Assembly (NCBI GenBank): GCA_937892995.1
Contig: CALBJS010000068.1
Span: 1-23,332, forward strand
Reading direction: 5' to 3'
Source of the DNA: an uncultured Peptococcaceae bacterium
Lineage (GTDB): Bacteria > Bacillota > Desulfitobacteriia > Desulfitobacteriales > Syntrophobotulaceae
DNA: 23,332 nucleotides
The stretch's first letter is position 1. The number at the start of each line of letters is the position of its first letter. Below the pieces are notes generated by a model. It was given only the letters and a program-made list of their open reading frames with translations, was not told where the DNA came from and made no database searches. The position numbers were made by a program, and so were the translations under genes. Below, piece after piece: positions 7,229-13,634 of this stretch.

Positions 7229-8182
7229 ATGCGTCGTTTACTAAATATTTTGGTGGTAATGATTCTTTTAGCGGGACTACTAGTAGGGTGCAGTTCCAAT
7301 AAAGAACAGTCCCAACCCCAGTCACCGAGTAACCAAAATCAGCAAGCAACAACTTATCCCCTTACTATAGTGGATGATACTAAAACAAACGTTACTATTC
7401 AGGCTAAACCTCAGAGAATAGTATCTTTACTACCCAGTTCCACGGAAATACTCTGTGCTTTAGGTCAGGAGCGAAACTTAATAGCTGTCAGTCAATGGGA
7501 CAACTACCCGACAGATATTCAAAAAAAGGTTGAATTTGTATTTGCAGACAGTCTTAATCCTAATCTGGAGCAACTAATTAATCTTAAACCGGATCTTATT
7601 ATGTTCTGGCAGACGTCACAGGTAAGTATTGATAAAATTCGGGCCTTGGGTATTCCGGTGGTAGTCCTGGATTCTCAAAGTATTGCCCAAACCTATGAGG
7701 CTATTGAAAAAGTAGGCCAAATTACTGATAGCACTCAGCAGGCTTCCCGGTTGATTGCTCAAATGAAAGCAAAAGAAGAAGAAATTCAAGCCAAATTAGC
7801 ACAGCTCTCCCCGCAGCGAAAAAGCAAGGTCTGGCTAGAGGTGGACAGTCAGCTTTATACGGCCGGCAGTGGAACTTTTCTGAACAAGATTATTACCAAA
7901 GCAGGCGGCCAAAATATAGCTAAAGATATTCAGGGCTGGGGGCAATTCAATAGTGAACAGGTTATCGAGCAAAATCCTGAGATCATCATAGTTACTTACA
8001 GTTATGTCGATAAGGATGCTATTCAGAAGATTAAAACCCGCAAGGGTTGGCAGAACATCGAAGCCGTCAAAAATGACCAGGTTATCGATATTGATAATGA
8101 TATTATCAGCAGACCAGGTCCAAGAATAATTGATGGCTTAGAACTTATGGCTCAAGCAATTTATCCAGAGCTGTTCAAATAA
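7229..8182 (+). CDS. btuF: Corrinoid ABC transporter substrate-binding lipoprotein (BtuF-like)
   Basis: The 317-residue protein has a lipoprotein signal: MRR, a hydrophobic stretch, then the lipobox LVGC with C21 as the lipidated residue. A Gln/Ser/Asn-rich linker follows (about 22-43). The rest is a periplasmic-binding-protein type III fold (helical-backbone receptor): PQRIVSLLPSSTEILCALG, the NLEQLINLKPDLIMFW segment and GWGQFNSEQVIEQNPEIIIV. Such receptors bind vitamin B12, haem or ferric siderophores. The cob neighbours make a corrinoid the likely ligand. It starts 11 nt after cobC and is followed by the matching permease and ATPase. Confidence 0.88.
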   Translation: MRRLLNILVVMILLAGLLVGCSSNKEQSQPQSPSNQNQQATTYPLTIVDDTKTNVTIQAKPQRIVSLLPSSTEILCALGQERNLIAVSQWDNYPTDIQKKVEFVFADSLNPNLEQLINLKPDLIMFWQTSQVSIDKIRALGIPVVVLDSQSIAQTYEAIEKVGQITDSTQQASRLIAQMKAKEEEIQAKLAQLSPQRKSKVWLEVDSQLYTAGSGTFLNKIITKAGGQNIAKDIQGWGQFNSEQVIEQNPEIIIVTYSYVDKDAIQKIKTRKGWQNIEAVKNDQVIDIDNDIISRPGPRIIDGLELMAQAIYPELFK

Positions 8183-8235
8183 GCTGAAATTATTTAAGCC
8201 CTAAAGTAAAAATGCTATGAAAGTAAAACAAGCCT

Positions 8236-9270
8236 ATGAGAGAAAAACATTACTTTAAAAATTCTATTCGAAATTGGAATATGGTTCTGGGATTATTGCT
8301 GTTATTTTCTATAATCCTTACTTTAACCCTTGGTTCGGTAAAAGTCCCCGTTAGTTTGACCATCAAAATATTACTGAATCAATTACCTTTTGTAAACTTG
8401 AACCCTGTTTGGTCGACTTCCCAGGAGGACATCATCTTAGCCTTACGGTTGCCCAGGATATTTGTAGCTGTGATAGTAGGTGCCATGTTGGCAACGGCAG
8501 GGACAGCTTTTCAGGGAATTTTGCGTAATCCTTTAGCTGATCCCTATATTCTCGGCATTTCGTCGGGGGCAGCTGTCGGAGCTGCGTCAGCAATCCTTTT
8601 AGTTAGCCAGGGAAGTATTTTTTGGTCTGGAATAGCTCTGCCCCTGTTTTCTTTTCTAGGTGCAATCCTATCTTTAGGTATGGTTTTTGTCATAGCCTGG
8701 AATAGAAAAAGGGAAACGGTCTCTCTTATTTTAGCCGGGGTTGTTGTCCAGTCTTTTCTGGGAGCTATACTTTCTTTTGCGATTACTGTTTCCGGCCATA
8801 AACTGAAAAGTATTGTTTTCTGGTTGATGGGCAGCTTAGCAGCTGCCGGCTGGAAGGATGTACTCTTTCTTTTACCGTATTTATTAATCTGTTATCTTAT
8901 TATTTATGCTTATTATCGTAACTTTAATATTTTGGTTCTTGGGGAACAAGCCGCTCAGCACCTGGGAATGAATGTGGAAAAAACAAAAATCATTGCCTTG
9001 GTTGCTGCTTCCCTGCTTACGGCTGCCGCCGTCTCAGTTGTGGGAATCATCGGTTTTGTAGGCTTAATAGTCCCTCATATTATCAGGATTTTGGCCGGGC
9101 CGGATCATAAAATTCTCTTGCCGGCTTCCTGCCTAGCAGGTGCAATCTTTCTCCTTTGGTCAGATACCTTGGCTCGCACACTGATTCCAGCGATGGAGAT
9201 ACCTATTGGAGTAATTACTGCTTTAGCCGGAGCACCTTTTTTCGGTTATCTTCTTAAGAAAAGAGTGTGA
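8236..9270 (+). CDS. btuC: Corrinoid ABC transporter permease (FecCD/BtuC family)
   Basis: The 344-residue polytopic protein has the FecCD-family segments LRLPRIFVAVIVGAMLATAG (about 69-88), GILRNPLADPYILGISSGA (about 95-113), an LAGVVVQS stretch and GIIGFVGLIVPHIIR (about 270-284). Around ten membrane helices are expected, forming a homodimeric channel. It should work with the BtuF-like receptor upstream and the ATPase downstream. The ribosome binding site before ATG 8236 is weak. The last bases overlap the start region of the ATPase gene. Iron-siderophore transport is a possible alternative, made less likely by the context. Confidence 0.9.
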   Translation: MREKHYFKNSIRNWNMVLGLLLLFSIILTLTLGSVKVPVSLTIKILLNQLPFVNLNPVWSTSQEDIILALRLPRIFVAVIVGAMLATAGTAFQGILRNPLADPYILGISSGAAVGAASAILLVSQGSIFWSGIALPLFSFLGAILSLGMVFVIAWNRKRETVSLILAGVVVQSFLGAILSFAITVSGHKLKSIVFWLMGSLAAAGWKDVLFLLPYLLICYLIIYAYYRNFNILVLGEQAAQHLGMNVEKTKIIALVAASLLTAAAVSVVGIIGFVGLIVPHIIRILAGPDHKILLPASCLAGAIFLLWSDTLARTLIPAMEIPIGVITALAGAPFFGYLLKKRV

Positions 9271-10064
9271 GAAAGATGTTAAATGTTTTCGAAACCAGGA
9301 GTATAGCTTATAAATACAAGGAAACTTTAGTTTTGCATGGCATTTCCATGGGAATACCTCAAGGTTTAATAACAGGAATATTAGGGCCTAACGGCAGCGG
9401 AAAAACAACTATTCTAAAAATTCTAAGCGGTATTTATAAACCTAGCCAAGGGACTGTATGGCTTAACAGCAGGCCATTAGCGGAATATTCCCGTCAGGAA
9501 CTTGCCAGACAGATTGCTTTTTTAGAACAAAATAATACTGCTTCTTTACCCTTTACAGTTCGGGAAGTAGTGGAGATGGGGCGCTATCCATGGTTAAAGC
9601 CTTTTGCTCCCCTGACTGCTCAAGATGCGGAAATAATTGATGATGCTCTGGATTGTTTTGGTTTAACAAGAAAACAAGAACAAATAGTAGAAACCATGAG
9701 CGGCGGAGAAAGGCAATTAGTTTCTCTGGCTAGAGCCATGGCCCAAGAACCTAAGATTCTTATCTTAGATGAACCAACCACTTATTTGGATATTGGCCAT
9801 CAAAGCCTGGTGATGGAATATCTTCGCAAATGGCATAAAAAGTCGGGAACGACTATTATCATGGTTATCCATGACCTTAATTTATCCAGCCAATACTGTG
9901 ACCATTTGATTGTCCTCGAACAGGGCACTTTCGTAATGGCCGGTAGTAAAGAAGAGGTTCTCTGCGAAGAACTGATAGCCAAAACATATAAAGCCAGCTT
10001 TGCCATGATTAAACATCCTGTTTCTGGTGTCCCGCAATTTCTTCCTTGCTTTTCGGATAGATAA
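9267..10064 (+). CDS. btuD: Corrinoid ABC transporter ATPase (BtuD-like)
   Basis: The 265-residue ABC ATPase has all the expected motifs: Walker A GPNGSGKT (40-47), Q-loop at Q88, signature MSGGERQ (144-150), Walker B ILILDEP (164-170), D-loop YLD and switch histidine H202 in MVIHDLN. It belongs to the FecE/BtuD subgroup. The start given is the GTG whose bases overlap the btuC stop (GTGA). An in-frame ATG at 9276 is an equally plausible start and would shorten the protein by three residues. It is the last gene of the cobamide cluster and is followed by a hairpin that may end the transcript. Confidence 0.92.
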   Translation: MRKMLNVFETRSIAYKYKETLVLHGISMGIPQGLITGILGPNGSGKTTILKILSGIYKPSQGTVWLNSRPLAEYSRQELARQIAFLEQNNTASLPFTVREVVEMGRYPWLKPFAPLTAQDAEIIDDALDCFGLTRKQEQIVETMSGGERQLVSLARAMAQEPKILILDEPTTYLDIGHQSLVMEYLRKWHKKSGTTIIMVIHDLNLSSQYCDHLIVLEQGTFVMAGSKEEVLCEELIAKTYKASFAMIKHPVSGVPQFLPCFSDR

Positions 10065-10193
10065 GTAAGACGGGGATAGGATAAGAAAAAAGTGTAAAAA
10101 AATGTAGTTAATATTAAAGAACATTGTGGTAAAAAATGACATAAAAGGATAGACAAGCTTTTGGGGATGGAATAAAATGCATAATGAAACTAA

Positions 10194-10223
10194 AATAAAG
10201 CACTAATAGTGCTTTATTCAATT
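10194..10223 (+). terminator. Perfect 11-bp hairpin after btuD, possible terminator
   Basis: AATAAAGCACT (10194-10204) and AGTGCTTTATT (10208-10218) are exact inverted repeats with a 3-nt loop. A clean U-run does not follow directly; T-rich sequence starts about 10 nt later. It may terminate the cob operon, possibly in both directions, or act as an operator before the kinase gene. Confidence 0.5.
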
Positions 10224-10247
10224 ATCTTTTGGTTTTTTGAGGAGTAA

Positions 10248-10973
10248 ATGAAGAATAGAGTTTATGAGTCTAATCCGGAGGATAAGGAAAGCCTTGAAAT
10301 ACTCAAGGCGGAAATCGCAGATTTCGAAAATCTTATTCTAATGAGAGAAATTGCCGAAATAATCAGCCACGAGATAAGAAATCCTATGACTACAGTAAGG
10401 GGATTCTTGCAGATGTTTATCCAAAAACCTTCTTTAGCTGAGAATAAAGAGTATTTGAAGATGATGATTGAAGAACTTGATGATGTAAACTCCATAATTT
10501 CGGGATTTCTGGCTGTAAACGAAGGGGCTGAACGTCATATTCGGCTTTGCGACCTAAACTTAATCATAAAATCTATTTTTCCTCTGATTCAAGCTAAAGC
10601 TAATCAAGAGGGGAAAAGTGTGCAGATTTATTTGCAAGATATTCCTGATATTCTTTTAAGTATCGAGGAAATACGGCATCTTATATTGAAGATGTGTCGT
10701 AATTCCTTCGAAGCGATGGACAGTAACGGGATTTTGGTGATTTCCACAAGACAGGAAGAAGATAAGGTAGTGCTCGTAATACAAGATGAGGGGAAGGGGA
10801 TAGATCCTGAGATTCTTGAAAAGTTAGGTACTCCTTTCTTAACTAATAAGGAAATGGGAATTGGCTTGAATTTATCTGTTTGTTATCGAATAGCCAAAAG
10901 GCATGAGGCTTTAATAGAAGTAAATAGCAGTCAAAAAGGTACAGTGTTCATTGTAAGATTTAAAATACCTTAG
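10248..10973 (+). CDS. Sensor-less histidine kinase
   Basis: The 241-residue protein is nearly all kinase core. The H-box is IISHEIRNPMTTV (H41). The N-box includes N152 in KMCRNSFEAM. The G1 box is DEGKGI (180-185), the F-box is around GTPFLTNKE (194-202) and the G2 box is GIGLNLSVCYRIA (204-216). Only about 35 residues precede the H-box. There is no membrane segment or recognisable sensor domain, and no response regulator is adjacent. Such soluble kinases in spore-forming Clostridia often feed phosphate to Spo0A, which is a reasonable but unproved guess here. GAGGAG precedes ATG 10248. It appears to be transcribed alone. Confidence 0.88.
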   Translation: MKNRVYESNPEDKESLEILKAEIADFENLILMREIAEIISHEIRNPMTTVRGFLQMFIQKPSLAENKEYLKMMIEELDDVNSIISGFLAVNEGAERHIRLCDLNLIIKSIFPLIQAKANQEGKSVQIYLQDIPDILLSIEEIRHLILKMCRNSFEAMDSNGILVISTRQEEDKVVLVIQDEGKGIDPEILEKLGTPFLTNKEMGIGLNLSVCYRIAKRHEALIEVNSSQKGTVFIVRFKIP

Positions 10974-10996
10974 TTTTAATAAGGATTATGATAAAA

Positions 10997-11069
10997 TCGA
11001 CTATCTTAGTGTTATAATTACAAATGTAGATATAATTCGTAAATACTGGTAATAATACTTGATAGTCGA
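10997..11069. repeat. 9-bp inverted repeat flanking an AT-rich promoter-like region
   Basis: TCGACTATC (10997-11005) and GATAGTCGA (11061-11069) are exact inverted repeats 55 nt apart. Two TATAAT hexamers lie between them (11013-11018 and 11031-11036), without convincing -35 boxes. It could be a pair of operator half-sites, or chance in AT-rich DNA. Confidence 0.35.
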
Positions 11070-11094
11070 AAGATGGGAAGGGGTTCAAAACGGT

Positions 11095-11226
11095 ATGTAT
11101 TTCTATCTTTTTGCAATAATTATGGTTGTGTTACTCTTAGAGATGAGTAAGAGACATTATACCATTAGGATACTTTATCAGGTACGTAACAATTTTGCTA
11201 ATCTGGTATATACTAGGTGTAACTAG
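11095..11226 (+). CDS. Possible 43-residue membrane microprotein
   Basis: A short open frame starts at ATG 11095 with AAGGGG about 11 nt upstream. It encodes MYFYLFAIIMVVLLLEMSKR followed by a basic tail of 23 residues and ends at TAG 11224-11226. Residues 2-15 are hydrophobic enough for one membrane helix. I recognise no family. Its stop lies within the CTAGG repeats upstream of the aro leader promoter. The evidence is a start, a weak ribosome binding site and the hydrophobic segment, so this is tentative. Confidence 0.3.
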   Translation: MYFYLFAIIMVVLLLEMSKRHYTIRILYQVRNNFANLVYTRCN

Positions 11227-11241
11227 GCGTAAATCTAGGTA
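11212..11241 (+). repeat. Tandem CTAGG(T/C)GTA direct repeats upstream of the aro leader promoter
   Basis: ACTAGGTGTA (11212-11221) is followed immediately by ACTAGGCGTA (11222-11231) and a degenerate third copy, CTAGGTA (11235-11241). They end 17 bp before the -35 box at 11258. This spacing fits a regulator binding site with 10-bp phasing. The regulator is unknown. Confidence 0.4.
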
Positions 11242-11257
11242 AATATCTAATTATTTG

Positions 11258-11286
11258 TTGACTTCTTGGAAATACTTGAGTATAAT
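11258..11286 (+). promoter_or_regulatory. Near-consensus sigma-A promoter of the aro leader
   Basis: The -35 box TTGACT (11258-11263) and the -10 box TATAAT (11281-11286) are separated by exactly 17 bp. Transcription should start near 11293. That would give a leader of about 290 nt ending at the terminator at 11547-11582, with aroF beyond it. This is the best housekeeping promoter I see in the window. Confidence 0.85.
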
Positions 11287-11324
11287 TAACAAAATCTAAA
11301 AAAAGATTTTCTAGGAGAATATCA

Positions 11325-11501
11325 ATGGATATGCTTAACGGTAAGAGAATCGTGGAACAAGTCAATAACTTCAGCTTTAGCTATTTTAGCCTGTGCTTTT
11401 ACTTTTATTTTAGCACCGGTTATTTCTGCTTGTTCTACAAAAAAATATTAGTGCTCTTATCTAATGAGTATCCAGGGAGGATTTGCCTAACAAGTAGATA
11501 A
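11325..11501 (+). CDS. Candidate Phe/Tyr-rich leader peptide of the aro operon
   Basis: ATG 11325 has AGGAG at 11313-11317, a 7-nt spacing, about 32 nt after the predicted transcription start. The 58-codon frame has 13 aromatic codons (8 Phe, 5 Tyr) among residues 16-38, including F-Y-F-Y-F at 25-29. It ends at TAA 11499-11501, and an intrinsic terminator follows at 11547. Leader peptides rich in the regulating amino acid are the hallmark of ribosome-mediated attenuation, and Phe and Tyr are the end products of the downstream operon. Caution: the +1-shifted frame over the same bases reads as an Ala/Leu-rich signal-like segment (SALAILACAFTF) without a start codon. A frameshifted small secreted protein is the main alternative. 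Confidence 0.55.
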   Translation: MDMLNGKRIVEQVNNFSFSYFSLCFYFYFSTGYFCLFYKKILVLLSNEYPGRICLTSR

Positions 11502-11562
11502 TCCAAACCCTACCAAACTTATATATTACTAAATCGTTACCGTTAAAAGAAGGCTCATTAGA
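11460..11562 (+). promoter_or_regulatory. Candidate antiterminator pairing in the aro leader
   Basis: TCTAATGAGT (11460-11469) can pair with GCTCATTAGA (11553-11562) over 10 bp, nine Watson-Crick and one G-U. The downstream partner overlaps the left arm of the terminator stem (11547-11559), so the two structures exclude each other. The upstream partner lies about 22 nt beyond the last Phe/Tyr codon of the leader peptide (11436-11438). A weak competing hairpin (11452-11458 with 11463-11470) could hide the upstream arm when no ribosome is stalled. Confidence 0.5.
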
Positions 11563-11582
11563 ACAATGGGGCTTCTTTTTTT
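11547..11582 (+). terminator. Intrinsic terminator/attenuator upstream of aroF
   Basis: AAGAAGGCTCATT (11547-11559) pairs with AATGGGGCTTCTT (11565-11577) through a 5-nt loop, with one G-U pair and one G-G mismatch. A run of seven T (11576-11582) overlaps the end of the right arm. It lies about 60 nt before the aroF ribosome binding site, so operon transcripts from the upstream promoter must read through it. Confidence 0.85.
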
Positions 11583-11655
11583 AATCAAAAAATATTATTC
11601 AAGCTTGATTCTGTTTCAATCATTTAAATCGAGAAATAAATTGGAGGTTTGTAAT

Positions 11656-12681
11656 ATGATTATTGTAATGAAACCGAAGACCCCTCAGGAAGAAATCGAA
11701 GGAATGAAAAGGAGGATATTGGAATTGGGATGTGAAATTCATGAATCCCAAGGAGTTAATTACCATATCTTCGGCCTAGTCGGAAACACAAGTACTGTTG
11801 ATTCTGATAGACTCCGGGCGGTAGATTGGGTAGAAAAAGTTATCCATGTTCAAGAACCTTATAAGATCGCTAATAGACTCTTTCACCCCAAAGATTCTAT
11901 AGTTCAAATAGGGAATAGGAAAATCGGGGGAGAGAACTTTGCCGTGATTGCCGGTCCCTGTTCCGTGGAAAGTGAAGAACAGATTATAAGTATTGCAGAA
12001 GATGTCAAAAGTGCAGGAGCGGGATTCCTAAGGGGAGGGGCCTTTAAACCAAGATCATCACCGTATAGTTTTCAGGGCTTAAGAGAGGATGGTCTGGAAT
12101 TGTTGAAATCGGCCAGGGAAAAGACAGGACTTCCCATTGTATCGGAATTGATGTCCACAGAACACCTGAATAGATTCATTGAGGACGTAGATATTATCCA
12201 GATAGGTGCTCGTAATATGCAGAATTTCGAACTTTTAAAAGAGGTTGGTAAGATTCGCAAACCGGTCATCCTGAAGAGGGGTTTATCCGCTACGATTGAA
12301 GAACTACTCTTGGCTGCGGAATATGTTCTTGCCCATGGTAATGAGAATGTTATCCTCTGCGAAAGAGGGATTCGTACTTTTGAGAAATATACCCGTAATA
12401 CCCTTGATTTGAGTTCAATACCGGTGATCAAGAAATTAAGTCATTTACCGGTCATAGTAGATCCAAGTCATGCCGGAGGTCTCTGGTGGCTGGTTGAACC
12501 CATGGCCAAAGCGGCTATGGTAGTGGGAGCTGATGGAGTTATGGTCGAAGTGCATAATGACCCGGCCAACGCCAAATGTGACGGCCAGCAATCTATTAAG
12601 CCGGAGCGGTTCAGGACATTGATGAATTCTTTAAAGGAATTGGCCAAAATACAGAACAAAGTAATTCAGGAGAATATCTAG
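11656..12681 (+). CDS. aroF: 3-deoxy-7-phosphoheptulonate (DAHP) synthase, type I beta with N-terminal regulatory domain
   Basis: This enzyme condenses phosphoenolpyruvate and erythrose 4-phosphate, the first step of the shikimate pathway. I chose ATG 11656 because GGAGG lies 8 nt before it and the family N-terminus (MIIVMKP...) begins there. The open frame itself extends upstream to 11566. Residues 1-65 form the ferredoxin-like regulatory domain known from Thermotoga-type enzymes. The catalytic barrel has AGPCSVES (99-106), a GGAFKPRSSPYSFQG segment, ILKRG and VDPSHAGG near the C-terminus. Length is 341 residues, typical for the subgroup. No chorismate mutase domain is fused. Feedback control by Tyr/Phe through the N-terminal domain is expected from the family. 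Confidence 0.95.
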   Translation: MIIVMKPKTPQEEIEGMKRRILELGCEIHESQGVNYHIFGLVGNTSTVDSDRLRAVDWVEKVIHVQEPYKIANRLFHPKDSIVQIGNRKIGGENFAVIAGPCSVESEEQIISIAEDVKSAGAGFLRGGAFKPRSSPYSFQGLREDGLELLKSAREKTGLPIVSELMSTEHLNRFIEDVDIIQIGARNMQNFELLKEVGKIRKPVILKRGLSATIEELLLAAEYVLAHGNENVILCERGIRTFEKYTRNTLDLSSIPVIKKLSHLPVIVDPSHAGGLWWLVEPMAKAAMVVGADGVMVEVHNDPANAKCDGQQSIKPERFRTLMNSLKELAKIQNKVIQENI

Positions 12682-12712
12682 AGCTAAGTGAAACGCTAAA
12701 TGGGGGAAAACT

Positions 12713-13570
12713 ATGGAAGAACCAGACTTTAGAAAGATGAAGATAACCATTGTCGGCTTAGGGCTTATTGGTGGATCGTATGCCTTAGCCCTTAGAAAAC
12801 TAAGTCCAAAGAAAATCTGGGCTGTAGATATCGATAAGGATACTTTGGAAACAGCTAAAAGAAAGGGGATTATCGACGAAGGATTCAGTCTAGGAACTTT
12901 ACCTCTTAAAGATTCAGACTTGGTGATTGTTTGCCTTTATCCTGAGCTTGCGATTTCCTTTATTAAGGAAAACCTGGAGCATTTTAAAAAAGATGCCATC
13001 ATTACTGATGTCGTGGGAAACAAGAAAAAGGTAATAGAGGAGATTAAGCTATTTTTAAGAAAAGATTTGGATTTCGTAGGGGGGCACCCGCTTGCGGGCA
13101 AGGAATGCAGCGGATTTGCCCACGCTTCAGCAGATATTTTTCTAGGAGCAAATTATTTGTTGACACCTGTTTCAGGTAATAAACGGGAAAGTTTACAACT
13201 TTTGAAGAAAATGATCAGAGGATTAGGCTGTAAAGAAGCGTTCTGCCTGGATCCCGAAGAACATGATAAGATCATCGCTTTTACCAGTCAGCTGCCACAT
13301 GTGCTTGCTGCAGCTCTTATCAATAGTTCGGGCCTGAAGAATATCGATAATCTAATTGGTGGCAGTTTTCGGGATGCCACTAGAGTTGCTAGAATGAACG
13401 TAGATCTTTGGACTGAACTCCTTATGGAGAATAGGGAAAATATTCTAACAGAGGTAGAGGTTTTTGTGGATAATCTAGCCAAAATACAATTGGCCCTGCA
13501 AAAAGAGGATTGTGTTACCCTCAGAGCAATTTTAGAGCAAGCGAATAAGGAAAAAGAAGCTTTTAAGTGA
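12713..13570 (+). CDS. tyrA: Prephenate dehydrogenase
   Basis: TyrA oxidatively decarboxylates prephenate to 4-hydroxyphenylpyruvate, the committed step to tyrosine. The 285-residue protein has the NAD-binding GLGLIGGS motif (15-22) and an acidic residue ending the second strand (AVDID). The catalytic-site segment GGHPLAGKE contains the conserved histidine, and TSQLPHVLAAAL and GGSFRDATRVA are conserved downstream. It is monofunctional: no chorismate mutase domain and no C-terminal ACT domain at this length. GGGGGAAAA precedes ATG 12713, which is 31 nt after aroF. An in-frame ATG at 12737 is a less likely start. Confidence 0.94.
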   Translation: MEEPDFRKMKITIVGLGLIGGSYALALRKLSPKKIWAVDIDKDTLETAKRKGIIDEGFSLGTLPLKDSDLVIVCLYPELAISFIKENLEHFKKDAIITDVVGNKKKVIEEIKLFLRKDLDFVGGHPLAGKECSGFAHASADIFLGANYLLTPVSGNKRESLQLLKKMIRGLGCKEAFCLDPEEHDKIIAFTSQLPHVLAAALINSSGLKNIDNLIGGSFRDATRVARMNVDLWTELLMENRENILTEVEVFVDNLAKIQLALQKEDCVTLRAILEQANKEKEAFK

Positions 13571-13634
13571 ATTTCAGCACGACTTGATCTTCAAATTTCG
13601 GGACAGTCTTATAAAAAAATAAGGAGGTCTTCCT

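Noticed and set aside
1..10064. Cobalamin riboswitch in the cobamide and btuFCD cluster
   Set aside because: I looked for the conserved B12-box (AGYCAGRAGACCTGCC-like) in the gaps at 447-527, 5884-6073, 8183-8235 and 10065-10247 and found no match. One may lie upstream of the window.
7229..10064. Iron-siderophore rather than corrinoid transporter
   Set aside because: The families are shared, but the genes directly follow cobC at an 11-nt gap in a cobamide cluster, so corrinoid uptake is more likely, though not proved.
9800..10156. Minus-strand open frames over btuD
   Set aside because: They lie opposite a complete ABC ATPase with all motifs, and their translations show no domain features.
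10141..10178. Sigma-H type promoter for the histidine kinase
   Set aside because: AGGAT and GGAAT elements are present, but their spacing is about 2 nt too long and the -35 match is incomplete.
11293..11655. T-box riboswitch as the regulator of the aro operon
   Set aside because: A terminator is present, but the T-box core (TGGNACCGCG-like) and specifier-loop context are absent from the leader.
11566..11655. Longer N-terminus for DAHP synthase
   Set aside because: The upstream ATG lies inside the terminator right arm and lacks a ribosome binding site; ATG 11656 has GGAGG and the expected family N-terminus.
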